NCBI GenBank assembly: GCA_016936355.1
Contig: JAFGYB010000018.1
Span: 1-64,000 of the forward strand
Reading direction: 5' to 3'
DNA length: 64,000 nt
Source of the DNA: Bacteroidales bacterium
GTDB taxonomy: Bacteria > Bacteroidota > Bacteroidia > Bacteroidales > F082
In this document: piece by piece, positions 33,138 to 42,255 of the stretch
Layout of the letters: the number at the start of each line of letters is the position of its first letter
How positions within the stretch are numbered: the first letter of the stretch is position 1
Notes under the pieces: generated by a model
Databases searched by the model: none
The model's input: only the letters and a program-made list of their open reading frames with translations
What the model was told of the DNA's origin: nothing
Position numbers and translations under genes: made by a program

Positions 33138-34994
33138 ATGGAGAGCTTCATTGTTTCGGCACGAAAATACCGTCCTTCCACATTTATGCAGGTTGTGGGG
33201 CAGAATTCCATTATTTCCACTTTGAAAAATGCCATCCTGACCGGGCATTTGGCCCAGGCCTTTTTGTTTACCGGACCGCGTGGAGTAGGGAAGACTACCT
33301 GTGCCCGGATCATGGCCAAAACCATCAACTGCCTGAATCCAACCTCCGACGGAGAACCGTGCAATGAATGTGATTCGTGCAAGGCATTCAATGAGAATGC
33401 TTCGTTTAACATCCATGAGCTGGATGCCGCTTCCAATAATTCGGTGGAAGACATCCGCAAACTGGTGGAACAGGTTCGCATTCCTCCACAGGCCGGGAAG
33501 TACAAAGTATACATCATTGATGAGGTACACATGCTGTCTACCGCTGCGTTCAATGCGTTCCTGAAAACACTGGAAGAGCCCCCGGCTTATGCCAAGTTTA
33601 TTCTGGCCACAACCGAAAAGCACAAGATCATTCCCACGATCCTTTCGCGTTGTCAGATCTTTGATTTCAAGAGGATCGGAGTTTCAGACATTGCCCATCA
33701 TTTGAATTATGTGGCTGAAAATGAAAAAATAGAAGCGGACGAAGACGCGTTGCACGTGATTGCTCAGAAAGCCGATGGTGCTTTGCGCGATGCGCTTTCT
33801 ACCTTCGACCAGATTGTGAGCTTCAGCGGGGAAAAGATCACCTACCGTGATGTGATTGAAAACCTTAATATTCTGGACTATGAATATTATTTTCGGGTGA
33901 CCGATGCTTTGATCTCGGGTGATGTATCCACCGTATTGTTGTTGTTCAATGAAATTTTACAGAATGGTTTTGACGGTCAGGATTTTCTTACCGGACTGAA
34001 CGAACATTTCAGAAATCTGCTGGTGGTGAAGAATCCCAAAACCGCTTCCCTGTTTGAATCGGGTCAGTCGCTTCGGGAGCGCTATCTGGATCAGGCACAG
34101 AAGTGCAGCCGGGCTTTTCTGTTCCGTGCCCTGGAACGGGTCAACCAATACGATCTGAATTACAAGGGGAGCAACAACAAGCGACTCCATGTAGAGATTG
34201 CCATGACTCAGTTGAGCATCATCAACTCTGAAAATGCTGTGACGGAAGAAACGGTGGTGGTTGAAAAGATGAAGGAAGAAATTTCCGTTTACCGGCAACC
34301 GGAAAAGAAAAAGGATCAACCCAAACCTGAAGTGACTCCCCAACCGGAAGCCGTTGTTGAAGAAAAAAAAACGGTGGAAAGTGAAATGCCGCAACCGGAA
34401 CCTCCAGAAGTTCCGGTAGAAAAGCCGGTAGCCGAAAAAAATGAGGATTTGCCTGAAGTGCAACCAGAACCCAGGAAGAAGGAAAATCCTCAGCCAACTG
34501 TTTCCCGCAAAACGGAAAAACCTGCCGTATTGAGTGGGGGAGGCCGGTCCATAAGAAATATTTCCATCAAAGGTGGGCTGCAGTCGTTGAAAGAGATGAA
34601 AGAGAAGGCCAATCAGGAAGAAGAAATCATCATCAACGAATTTACTCAGGAGCAGCTGGAAAATTGCTGGAAACAATTCATTGACAATTACAAGGAACGG
34701 TCGCCCAGTTTTGTGAATACGCTGGTAAAGTCGAATCCCCAACTGCAACCCGGCTATGAGATTGCTTACAAGGTGCCCAACATTCTGATCACCAAAGATC
34801 AGCTCAACAATTCTATTTTGTTAAACTTTCTGAAGACGGAACTGAACAACAACCAGATCCGATTGAAACCCAGCGTGATGGAACGCACTGAAATGAAAGA
34901 AGCATTTACCGACAAGGAGCGGTTTGATGAGATGATGAAAAAACATGAAGGCATGCGTGACCTTACTCAGGCACTGGATTTGGAACTTGAGTAA
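33138..34994 (+). CDS. dnaX: DNA polymerase III subunit gamma/tau
   Basis: The 618-residue clamp-loader ATPase. The start ARKYRPSTFMQVVGQ and the Walker A GPRGVGKTT (about residues 45-53) are followed by zinc-binding cysteines (CNECDSC), DEVHMLS Walker B and SRC sensor 1. A Pro/Glu-rich linker of about 100 residues (about 385-485) leads to a short C-terminal domain. No obvious frameshift signal for a separate gamma form was looked for in depth. It acts in the replisome. Confidence 0.96.
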   Translation: MESFIVSARKYRPSTFMQVVGQNSIISTLKNAILTGHLAQAFLFTGPRGVGKTTCARIMAKTINCLNPTSDGEPCNECDSCKAFNENASFNIHELDAASNNSVEDIRKLVEQVRIPPQAGKYKVYIIDEVHMLSTAAFNAFLKTLEEPPAYAKFILATTEKHKIIPTILSRCQIFDFKRIGVSDIAHHLNYVAENEKIEADEDALHVIAQKADGALRDALSTFDQIVSFSGEKITYRDVIENLNILDYEYYFRVTDALISGDVSTVLLLFNEILQNGFDGQDFLTGLNEHFRNLLVVKNPKTASLFESGQSLRERYLDQAQKCSRAFLFRALERVNQYDLNYKGSNNKRLHVEIAMTQLSIINSENAVTEETVVVEKMKEEISVYRQPEKKKDQPKPEVTPQPEAVVEEKKTVESEMPQPEPPEVPVEKPVAEKNEDLPEVQPEPRKKENPQPTVSRKTEKPAVLSGGGRSIRNISIKGGLQSLKEMKEKANQEEEIIINEFTQEQLENCWKQFIDNYKERSPSFVNTLVKSNPQLQPGYEIAYKVPNILITKDQLNNSILLNFLKTELNNNQIRLKPSVMERTEMKEAFTDKERFDEMMKKHEGMRDLTQALDLELE

Positions 34995-35030
34995 TTTCTT
35001 TAAATCTCAGTCGGATAGTAAACTATTTTT

Positions 35031-35038
35031 TATCTTTG
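35031..35038 (+). promoter_or_regulatory. candidate promoter of the M13 peptidase gene
   Basis: TATCTTTG, perfect -7 consensus; leader of about 95 bases. Confidence 0.45.
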
Positions 35039-35138
35039 TCCGTTTTGAGTTCCGAATCCATGTTGAATCTGTAAAAGATGCGGGAATGAAATCCCCAATT
35101 TTAACCAATATTTTAACCAATTATTTAATCACGAACAC

Positions 35139-37184
35139 ATGAAAAAAATTTTATTTGTCCCGTTGGCTCTTGCATTGCTCTGGGCTGTGGGCGCATGTAA
35201 TCAGCAACAAAAAAAGCAGACGAGTATGAATGAAGCGATTAATCCGGCAAACATGGATACGAATGTTTTGCCCGGAAATAATTTTTATGAATATGTCAAC
35301 GGCACCTGGATTAAGGACCATCCGGTTCCGCCTGAATACAGTTCGTACGGTGCCTTTACGGTTTTGTATGAAAACAATCAGAAAGAATTAAAGGACCTGA
35401 TTGACGAAATCAGCAAGAAAAAAGATGCTCCCATGGGGAGCGTGGACCAGAAGATCCGCGATTTGTTCAACAGCGGGATGGATACTGCCCGGATTAATGC
35501 TCTGGGAGCCAGTGTTATTGATCCCGAGTTGAAAACCATTCAGAACATTAAGAACCAAAAGCAACTGGATGTTGAGGTCGCTAAACTGCATGCCACAGGA
35601 GTTCATCCTTTGTTTTACTTCTATGCCGGTGCCGATGAAAAAAACAGCAGCATGGAAATCGCCAATTTGCATCAGGGGGGGCTGGGCTTACCCGATGTGG
35701 ATTACTACCTGAAGAATGATGCACCCATCAAGAAGATCCGTGAAGCTTATGTTCAGTACATTGCTAAATTGTTTGAACTGAAAGGAGATTCAGAAAAACA
35801 GGCTCAGAAAGCTGCTCAGCAGGTATTGGAATTGGAAACACAACTGGCCAAGGTTTCTTTCACCCGTTTGGAAAGAAGAAATCCTGAAAAGAACTACAAC
35901 AAAATGTCGCTGGCTAAACTGGAAAAGATTTCTCCTGATTTTGGTTGGGCCACTTATTTCACCAATCTGGGACTGAAAAATCCCGGTGATATCAATGTAA
36001 GTCAGTTGCGCTTTTTCAAAGGGGTTAGCAAGCTGATGAAAGAAATTCCCCTGAGTCAGTGGAAAACCTATCTGGAATGGACTGTACTGAATGATGCTGC
36101 TCCTTATATGAGTGAACCTTTCGTTCAGGCTCAGTTTGATTTCTACGGAAAAACGCTCTCAGGACAGCAGCAGATGCGTCCCCGCTGGAAACGAGTGTTG
36201 GGTGCCACATCAGGAAGTATGGGTGAAGCGTTGGGTAAATTATACGTAGCCAAATACTTCCCGCCCGAATCCAAACAACGCATGCTGACCCTCGTAAGTA
36301 ATCTGCGCGCTGCTTTCGCTGCACGCATCAAGAAACTGGACTGGATGAGCGAAGGAACCAAAGAAAAGGCACTGGCCAAACTGGAAGCCATCACCGTTAA
36401 AATCGGTTATCCTGATAAATGGAGAGATTATTCAGATTTGAAGATTGTTCCTGACAATTACTTCCAGAACCTGGAAAACGCCAGCAAATTTGCCTTCGAA
36501 TTTAATCTGAATAAAGTGGGGAAACCGGTTGATAAGACCGAGTGGGGTATGACGCCTCAAACGGTGAATGCCTATTACAATCCTTCCAACAACGAAATCG
36601 TATTCCCTGCCGGAATTCTGCAGCCTCCGTTCTTCAATAAAGATGCCGACGATGCCGTAAACTACGGAGCCATTGGTGTAGTAATTGGTCATGAAATGAC
36701 CCATGGTTTTGACGATCAGGGAAGAAAATACGACAAAGAAGGAAATATGAACGACTGGTGGACCAAGGAAGATGCCGAGCGTTTTGCCAAGAAAACGGCT
36801 GAACTGGCCAAAGAATATGATCATTACACATTGTTGGATTCACTGCATGTAAACGGTGATCTGACCATGGGTGAAAATATTGCCGACTTAGGTGGTTTGA
36901 ACATTGCGCACGATGCTCTGCTGCGTTCGTATGATGGAAAAACGCCCAAACCGATCCAGGGCTTTACTGCCGATCAGCGTTTCTTCCTGTCGTATGCCAC
37001 CATCTGGCGTCAGAGTATTCGTCCGAAAGAACTGGCCAAACGTCTGAAAACTGACGTGCATTCACCGGCAGAAGCCCGCGTGAACATCCCGCCGTTCAAC
37101 ATGGATGTGTTCTATAAAGACTTTGCTATTAAACCAGGTGAGAAACTGTACATCGCTCCCGATAACAGGGTGAAAATCTGGTAG
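35139..37184 (+). CDS. pepO: M13 family metallopeptidase lipoprotein (neprilysin/PepO-like)
   Basis: A 681-residue secreted zinc endopeptidase anchored as a lipoprotein (ACNQQQKK after a hydrophobic segment, Cys about residue 20). The PepO-type N-terminal helical domain starts at NNFYEYVNGTW. The catalytic domain has the substrate-binding NAYYNPSNN, the zinc motif HEMTH (about residue 515), and the third ligand in GENIADLGG. It would degrade short peptides in the periplasm. Transcribed alone, with a terminator after the stop. Confidence 0.95.
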   Translation: MKKILFVPLALALLWAVGACNQQQKKQTSMNEAINPANMDTNVLPGNNFYEYVNGTWIKDHPVPPEYSSYGAFTVLYENNQKELKDLIDEISKKKDAPMGSVDQKIRDLFNSGMDTARINALGASVIDPELKTIQNIKNQKQLDVEVAKLHATGVHPLFYFYAGADEKNSSMEIANLHQGGLGLPDVDYYLKNDAPIKKIREAYVQYIAKLFELKGDSEKQAQKAAQQVLELETQLAKVSFTRLERRNPEKNYNKMSLAKLEKISPDFGWATYFTNLGLKNPGDINVSQLRFFKGVSKLMKEIPLSQWKTYLEWTVLNDAAPYMSEPFVQAQFDFYGKTLSGQQQMRPRWKRVLGATSGSMGEALGKLYVAKYFPPESKQRMLTLVSNLRAAFAARIKKLDWMSEGTKEKALAKLEAITVKIGYPDKWRDYSDLKIVPDNYFQNLENASKFAFEFNLNKVGKPVDKTEWGMTPQTVNAYYNPSNNEIVFPAGILQPPFFNKDADDAVNYGAIGVVIGHEMTHGFDDQGRKYDKEGNMNDWWTKEDAERFAKKTAELAKEYDHYTLLDSLHVNGDLTMGENIADLGGLNIAHDALLRSYDGKTPKPIQGFTADQRFFLSYATIWRQSIRPKELAKRLKTDVHSPAEARVNIPPFNMDVFYKDFAIKPGEKLYIAPDNRVKIW

Positions 37185-37203
37185 TACCTGATTTAAGTAC
37201 GAA

Positions 37204-37244
37204 AAACAGCTTCAGATTCCACGCGATTCTGGAGCTGTTTTTTT
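37204..37244 (+). terminator. terminator after the M13 peptidase gene
   Basis: A 13-bp stem with one G-U pair (AAACAGCTTCAGA with TCTGGAGCTGTTT), then five further T-rich bases. Confidence 0.85.
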
Positions 37245-37287
37245 ATGGACTTACCGGTCAGCAGGCTTAAATAAATGAGTAAATCAT

Positions 37288-37295
37288 TACATTTG
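37288..37295 (+). promoter_or_regulatory. -7 element abutting the first acyltransferase start
   Basis: TACATTTG, a perfect consensus, only three bases before the ATG at 37299. If active, the transcript would be leaderless or nearly so; it also argues against the upstream in-frame ATG at 37275. Confidence 0.35.
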
Positions 37296-37298
37296 TGC

Positions 37299-37868
37299 AT
37301 GAAAAAATTCACAGGTTTTGTTCTAAAGATTTTGGGTTGGAAATTGGTGGGAGAAAATCCTTTACCCTCGCTCAAAAAACTGGTTATTGTGGAAGCGCCA
37401 CATACTTCTAACTGGGATTATTTTTACGGAATGCTTTGCATCATGTCTGTGGGAATAAAAGTGAATGTGATTATCAAAAAAGAGATGTTCTTCTGGCCTT
37501 TGGGCCCCATATTAAAAGCGCTGGGCGGAGTGCCGATCGACCGTGAGGGCACTTCCAATAAAGTGGAAACCATTGCTTCTTTGTTTGAGGGGAGAGAACG
37601 ATTGAATCTGGCCATTACTCCTGAAGGGACCAGGTCGCTTTCCACTGTCTGGAAAAAGGGATATTATTACATTGCGCAAAAGGCAGCCGTTCCCATTTTT
37701 CTGACCTCGTTGGACTACAAAAAAAAGGAAGGCCGTTTTGGACCCCATTTTATTCCCACCGGTAATTATGAAGAAGATTACAAACTGCTGGAATCCTTTT
37801 ATCAGGGCGTTTCGGCCAAATACCCTGAAAAATTCAGCTTAAGTAAGGAAGGAGAATCAAACCGGTAA
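37299..37868 (+). CDS. lysophospholipid acyltransferase-like protein, copy 1
   Basis: About 189 residues of the PlsC/LPLAT superfamily (COG2121-like 1-acyl-glycerol-phosphate acyltransferase type). The catalytic HX4D appears as HTSNWD, the substrate block as FFWPLGPILKALGGVPIDR, and ITPEGTRS is present. It would acylate a lysophospholipid at the membrane; the substrate is unproven. A homologous gene follows six bases after the stop, likely by tandem duplication. ATG at 37299 was preferred because a -7 element overlaps the extension. Confidence 0.82.
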   Translation: MKKFTGFVLKILGWKLVGENPLPSLKKLVIVEAPHTSNWDYFYGMLCIMSVGIKVNVIIKKEMFFWPLGPILKALGGVPIDREGTSNKVETIASLFEGRERLNLAITPEGTRSLSTVWKKGYYYIAQKAAVPIFLTSLDYKKKEGRFGPHFIPTGNYEEDYKLLESFYQGVSAKYPEKFSLSKEGESNR

Positions 37869-37874
37869 AAAATA

Positions 37875-38444
37875 ATGAGAGGGATCGCATATTTTATATT
37901 GGTCAGGATGATGGGATGGGAAATTTCCGGAGCAGTAGATCCTGGCATTCAAAAGACGGTCATTATTGTAGCCCCCCATACTTCCCTCTGGGATTTTGTG
38001 ATCGGGCGGATGGCGTTCTGGGTGCTGAATCAGCAAGTAAAATTTATGATCAACGGGAAGTATTTTTTCTGGCCGCTGGGATGGTTGCTGCGCAGTTTGG
38101 GAGGCGTGCCGGTTAAATACCAAAAGACAACAGGACTCTTGTTGCAGATCAATCAGATGTACCAGCAAAATGAATGCTTTAATCTGGTGATCACCCCCGA
38201 GGGAACCCGGGCGTATACCCGGAATTGGAAAAAAGGGTTTTATCAGATAGCGACGTCTGCCCAGGTGCCCATTTACATGGCGTACATTGACTATAAAAAT
38301 AAAAGAGGAGGAATTGGTCCCAAGCTTGAACCCTCAGGAGATTATCAGAAAGATTTTGCTGTTGTCGAGGCGTTTTACCGGAATTTTCATGCCCGGCATC
38401 CCGAAAAATATAATCTGAATCCAGCCGACCCGGATCAGGCGTAG
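37875..38444 (+). CDS. lysophospholipid acyltransferase-like protein, copy 2
   Basis: A 189-residue paralogue of the preceding gene, sharing HTSLWD (HX4D), FFWPLGWLLRSLGGVPV, and ITPEGTRA. The first 30 residues differ, and the second copy keeps IDYKNKRG.IGP as does the first. Both are encoded in one transcription unit. The pair could act in sequence or on different lyso-lipids; no signal distinguishes them. Confidence 0.82.
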   Translation: MRGIAYFILVRMMGWEISGAVDPGIQKTVIIVAPHTSLWDFVIGRMAFWVLNQQVKFMINGKYFFWPLGWLLRSLGGVPVKYQKTTGLLLQINQMYQQNECFNLVITPEGTRAYTRNWKKGFYQIATSAQVPIYMAYIDYKNKRGGIGPKLEPSGDYQKDFAVVEAFYRNFHARHPEKYNLNPADPDQA

Positions 38445-38503
38445 GAACGAAAATGATGCAAACTGCCTGTAACCAAAAGATAGGTTGTGCGTTATATACT
38501 TAA

Positions 38504-38641
38504 ATGAACAGATTCTTTAAAAATCAAACCGGTTTACTTTCTCCATTCACCGACAAAATGCTTCCGGTCGTCGAAACGTTGTTGTGTGAAAAAGAAGGCG
38601 AAGATATTTTTGCGGCAGTATTAAAAAAAACAATTATATGA
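38504..38641 (+). CDS. small hypothetical ORF overlapping the DUF5916 start
   Basis: A 45-codon frame (MNRFFKNQTG start, ending AAVLKKTII) whose stop codon overlaps the ATG of the next gene (ATATGATG). The overlap suggests translational coupling or a leader peptide. It has no family resemblance, signal sequence or Shine-Dalgarno that I can see. It may be spurious; the coupling geometry is the only support. Confidence 0.35.
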   Translation: MNRFFKNQTGLLSPFTDKMLPVVETLLCEKEGEDIFAAVLKKTII

Positions 38642-41286
38642 TGACAGTAAGATACAGATTCTTCGGAATTTTTTTGGTGGGAATGATGTTGATTTCAACT
38701 GCTGCTAATGCAAAAGCGAAAGCGAAAGAAAAGGTAATTCAAAAGAGAGATTACGTCACCCACAGATTGATAGGAAAGGCCCCGGTGATTGATGGAGATC
38801 TGAATGATGCCGCGTGGAAAGAAGGAGAGTGGCAAACCGGTTTTACCCAGTTTCAACCCTACAACGGGAAGAAACCCACACAAAAAACGGATTTCAAAAT
38901 CTTGTATGATAATAATGACCTGTACGTTGCCATTCGCTGTTATGATACGGATCCTCAAAAGATTGTCAGCAGACTGACACGAAGAGATAATATTGATGGC
39001 GACTGGGCCGGTATTTCCATCGACAGTTATTTTGATCAGCGTACTGCTTTTGGTTTTCTTGTTAGTGCAGCGGGTGTGAAGCTGGACGGAAAGTTTACCA
39101 ATGATGGCGGAAACATTGACCCAACGTGGAATCCGGTTTGGTATGTAAAGACATCTGAAGACAGTAAGGGTTGGTATGCTGAGATGAAGATCCCGTTTTC
39201 GCAATTGCGTTTTGCCAGCAAGGATAAAATGACCTGGGGCATCCAAATAGCCCGGTATATTTTCCGAAATCAGGAACAGGTTTTTTGGCAGCCAATTCCA
39301 AGGGATGCACCAGGATTTGTCAGCAGTTACGGATATCTGACGGGCCTCAACAACATCAAACCCAAAAAGGAAGTTGCCCTGATGCCTTATGTCATGAACA
39401 GTCTGCAAACGAATCCCGTGGATGCGGCTGATCCTTTTTCCAAACCCAGAACCTTTAGAGCTACTGCCGGGCTGGATGGTAAAGTGGCTGTAAGCAATGA
39501 CCTGACTCTTAATTTCACCATTAATCCCGATTTCGGACAGGTGGAAGCCGATCCTTCAGAGGTGAACCTGAGTGCTTTGGAACTGTATTTTCAGGAAAGA
39601 CGTCCATTCTTTGTGGAAGGAAGTAATATCTTTAGTTTTCCCATAGCCATGGGAAATGGTACCACCAATAATTTGTTTTATTCCAGGCGTATAGGCCGTT
39701 CCCCTCATTATTACCCCGATCTTACGGATAACGAATATGCCAAGGTTCCTCCGGCAGCCCGTATATTGGGCGCTTTCAAACTTTCCGGTAAAACACAAAA
39801 AGGCTGGTCCATTGGCGTGATGGAAAGTCTGACCTCCAAAGAAGTGGCTACTGTGGATAGTCTGGGTAAGCAATGGAAGCAACCCGTGGAACCGCTTACC
39901 AACTATTTCAATGCCCGTGTTCAGAAAGACATGAACAACGGGAATACCATCCTGGGCGGGATGGTGACAGCTACCAATCGCATTATCCACGACTCTACTT
40001 TGCTGTTTTTGCCGAAGGCTGCCTACACAGGAGGAATCGATTTTCAGAATTACTGGAAAAAGAAAACACTGCACTTTGCGGCCACCTTACTGGGAAGTAA
40101 TGTCAGCGGGACAAAAGAAGCGATTACTGATCTTCAGGAAGCCCCCCAGCGTTATTTTCAACGGCCGGGTAGTCCGAGAAGCGTGGATTCGTCCCTGCAG
40201 GTGCTGAGTGGCAGCGGAGCCAGTGTGTTGTTTGAGAAGATTGGTGGCGGACACTGGTATTACGGGGTTCGGGCTAACATGCAGAGTCCGGGACTCTCGC
40301 TGAATGACCAGGGCTTCATGCAGTTGGCTGATATTATTCAGCACAGTGCCTGGGTTCATTATTCTATCTGGGAGCCATTCAGTATATTCCGAACTTTTGA
40401 TGTGAGCAGCAGCGAATGGGCTGGCTGGGATTTTACAGGAGAAAACACCTATTCCGGTCAGAATATCTATCTGGGCATGCAGTTTAAAAACTATTGGTAC
40501 TTTGAGATGAATATACAGCATCAGGGTTATGAATTGCAACGGCACGAATTGAGGGGAGGGCCGGGACTTCTTACGCCACCCAATATGGAATACTATTTTG
40601 CCTTCAGTTCCGATTCGCGTAAAAAACTGATATTCAATATGGGGTATTCCTATAATCTGGCGGCTCAGGGAGAAAAGATTGCCCATTATTATGACTTTGG
40701 CATCAGTTACCAACCCATATCTAATCTGAAACTTTCCATCAATCCTACAATCAACCAGGTTTACAAGGGCCTGGCGTACGTTGACGCCATTAGTGTGGGG
40801 AACAGGGAAGAATATATTGTATCAGACATATCTCAAATGCAGTTCTCTACAAATATTCGTGTGAACCTGTCATTTACCCCGAATTTATCGTTGGAATACT
40901 GGGGACAGCCGTTCCTTTTCTCAGCCAACTACTCTGGATTTAAAAAGGTGATCAAAGCAAAACAATACAATTTTGCCAGTCAGTTTCATAAATTTACACC
41001 GGGAGAGATCAGTTATGATCCGACAAATGAAGAGTATAATGTGGTAGATAACAACAAAAGTTATTCTTTTTCCAATCCGGACTTTAGTGTATTCAATTTC
41101 CGGTCGAATATGGTGCTGAGGTGGGAATTTGTACCCGGTTCCACTGTCTATCTGGTATGGTCTCAGAACAAATCCGATTCCAATTCAGACGGTAGCTTTG
41201 TCTTTAACAGGAACCTCAAAAAACTGGAAGAACTGCGTCCTACCAATATTTTCCTGGTTAAGTTTTCCTACCGGTTTAGTATGTAA
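38638..41286 (+). CDS. DUF5916 / CBM9-like outer-membrane protein
   Basis: An 882-residue exported protein. A signal peptide (FFGIFLVGMMLISTAA) is followed by an N-terminal carbohydrate-binding-9-like domain at about residues 40-240 (APVIDGDLNDAAWKEG; LYDNNDLYVAIRCYD). DUF5916 follows, with the block FTINPDFGQVEADPSEVNLSA and ERRPFFVEG. The rest alternates beta strands typical of an outer-membrane barrel, ending KFSYRFSM. The role is unknown; family members are often found with peptidases or nutrient receptors. A bidirectional terminator separates it from the converging RRM gene. Confidence 0.88.
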   Translation: MMTVRYRFFGIFLVGMMLISTAANAKAKAKEKVIQKRDYVTHRLIGKAPVIDGDLNDAAWKEGEWQTGFTQFQPYNGKKPTQKTDFKILYDNNDLYVAIRCYDTDPQKIVSRLTRRDNIDGDWAGISIDSYFDQRTAFGFLVSAAGVKLDGKFTNDGGNIDPTWNPVWYVKTSEDSKGWYAEMKIPFSQLRFASKDKMTWGIQIARYIFRNQEQVFWQPIPRDAPGFVSSYGYLTGLNNIKPKKEVALMPYVMNSLQTNPVDAADPFSKPRTFRATAGLDGKVAVSNDLTLNFTINPDFGQVEADPSEVNLSALELYFQERRPFFVEGSNIFSFPIAMGNGTTNNLFYSRRIGRSPHYYPDLTDNEYAKVPPAARILGAFKLSGKTQKGWSIGVMESLTSKEVATVDSLGKQWKQPVEPLTNYFNARVQKDMNNGNTILGGMVTATNRIIHDSTLLFLPKAAYTGGIDFQNYWKKKTLHFAATLLGSNVSGTKEAITDLQEAPQRYFQRPGSPRSVDSSLQVLSGSGASVLFEKIGGGHWYYGVRANMQSPGLSLNDQGFMQLADIIQHSAWVHYSIWEPFSIFRTFDVSSSEWAGWDFTGENTYSGQNIYLGMQFKNYWYFEMNIQHQGYELQRHELRGGPGLLTPPNMEYYFAFSSDSRKKLIFNMGYSYNLAAQGEKIAHYYDFGISYQPISNLKLSINPTINQVYKGLAYVDAISVGNREEYIVSDISQMQFSTNIRVNLSFTPNLSLEYWGQPFLFSANYSGFKKVIKAKQYNFASQFHKFTPGEISYDPTNEEYNVVDNNKSYSFSNPDFSVFNFRSNMVLRWEFVPGSTVYLVWSQNKSDSNSDGSFVFNRNLKKLEELRPTNIFLVKFSYRFSM

Positions 41287-41300
41287 CGAGAGAATCTGTC

Positions 41301-41340
41301 AAAAAAAAAGCTCTTTCAAATCTGAAAGAGCTTTTTTTTT
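41301..41340. terminator. bidirectional terminator
   Basis: A perfect 18-bp stem with A runs on one side and T runs on the other (GCTCTTTCA/TGAAAGAGC core) between convergent genes; it would stop transcription in both directions. Confidence 0.93.
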
Positions 41341-41360
41341 ACTTCATAGAAACGGCAGGA

Positions 41361-41621
41361 CTACCTGTCTCTTCTGGGTGGTCTTGCTTCGTTAACAACC
41401 AGGTTTCTGCCGTTCAGGTTATATCCGTTAAGTTCAGAAACAGCATTGTTAGCATCTTCGTCGTTGACGAAAGTTACAAATCCAAATCCTTTGGAACGTT
41501 GGGTGAATTTGTCTTTTAAAATAACAAGATCCTCAATTTCACCCTGCTGGGAAAAAAGGTTACGCAAATCGTCTTCGCTTGCGCTCCAGGCAACATTCCC
41601 AACAAATAATTTTTTTGACAT
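41361..41621 (-). CDS. RRM-domain RNA-binding protein
   Basis: An 86-residue single RNA recognition motif protein of the cyanobacterial/Bacteroidota RbpA-like type. RNP2 is LFVGNV and RNP1 is KGFGFVTF; the C-terminus is Arg/Pro-rich (RPPRRDR), as in cold-induced RNA-binding proteins. It probably acts as an RNA chaperone. A -7 element is 88 bases upstream, leaving a long A/T-rich leader that could control expression. Confidence 0.93.
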   Translation of the reverse strand: MSKKLFVGNVAWSASEDDLRNLFSQQGEIEDLVILKDKFTQRSKGFGFVTFVNDEDANNAVSELNGYNLNGRNLVVNEARPPRRDR

Positions 41622-41964
41622 AATGATAAAATAATTGAATGAAACAAAATGAATTAACTCAATAAGTATTTAACTGATACAGAAAAACTTTATCGATTCA
41701 ATCCGGTACAAACATAATCATTTTCTTTCTCATTGAAACTATTTGCATGAAAATAATTGTTCAAGCTTCAGCAGAATTATTTTTCAGAGAATCAATAATA
41801 TGGATCAAAAGGTTGTGAATACCGGAATTGAGGGAAAATGGTTTTCTCCTATTTTTCACCGGTTGCGAATCCGGTGGGGAGGATTTTATTTTACCGGAGA
41901 AGGCAGCTATTCATTATGATTCAATAATTAATTTCAATACTTTCGCAAGGTAAATGTGATCATA
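41622..41964. other. divergent intergenic region with several hairpins
   Basis: This 343-base region holds the RRM gene leader and promoter (41709-41716) and a possible -7 element TACTTTCG (41938-41945) for the DUF4834 gene. Between them are an imperfect inverted repeat (41748-41758 with 41775-41786) and a stem CACCGG/CCGGTG at 41857-41876. No gene is supported. Confidence 0.45.
41709..41716 (-). promoter_or_regulatory. promoter of the RRM gene
   Basis: TATGTTTG on the minus strand, a perfect -7 consensus, with TTTC 18 bases upstream in the -33 place. Confidence 0.45.
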
Positions 41965-42255
41965 ATGATAGGATTTTTGCGATTCGTCTTCGTCTTTCTG
42001 GTGGTTTGGTTCCTTATACGCCTGATATTCAGGTATGTGATCCCCTGGTTTATGTTGCGGTTTATGAAAAAACAACAGGATAAATTCAATGATTATTTTA
42101 AAAATCAGGAAACCAGAAAAAAAGGAGACGTTGAAATAAAGGTGACCAAAACACAGGACAAAGACAAGAGTCAAGACGGTTTTGGTGAATACGTTGATTT
42201 TGAAGAAATAGAACCCGACCAAGACAAAGATAAAGATGAACAAAAAGACAAGTAA
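41965..42255 (+). CDS. DUF4834 family membrane protein
   Basis: A short protein (about 96 residues) with one N-terminal membrane helix (FLRFVFVFLVVWFLIRLI) and an acidic, Lys/Asp-rich tail. It matches DUF4834, found widely in Bacteroidota next to membrane-bound glycan genes; function unknown. ATG at 41965 is used; GTG at 41956 would add three residues. It overlaps the next gene by 20 bases. Confidence 0.72.
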   Translation: MIGFLRFVFVFLVVWFLIRLIFRYVIPWFMLRFMKKQQDKFNDYFKNQETRKKGDVEIKVTKTQDKDKSQDGFGEYVDFEEIEPDQDKDKDEQKDK

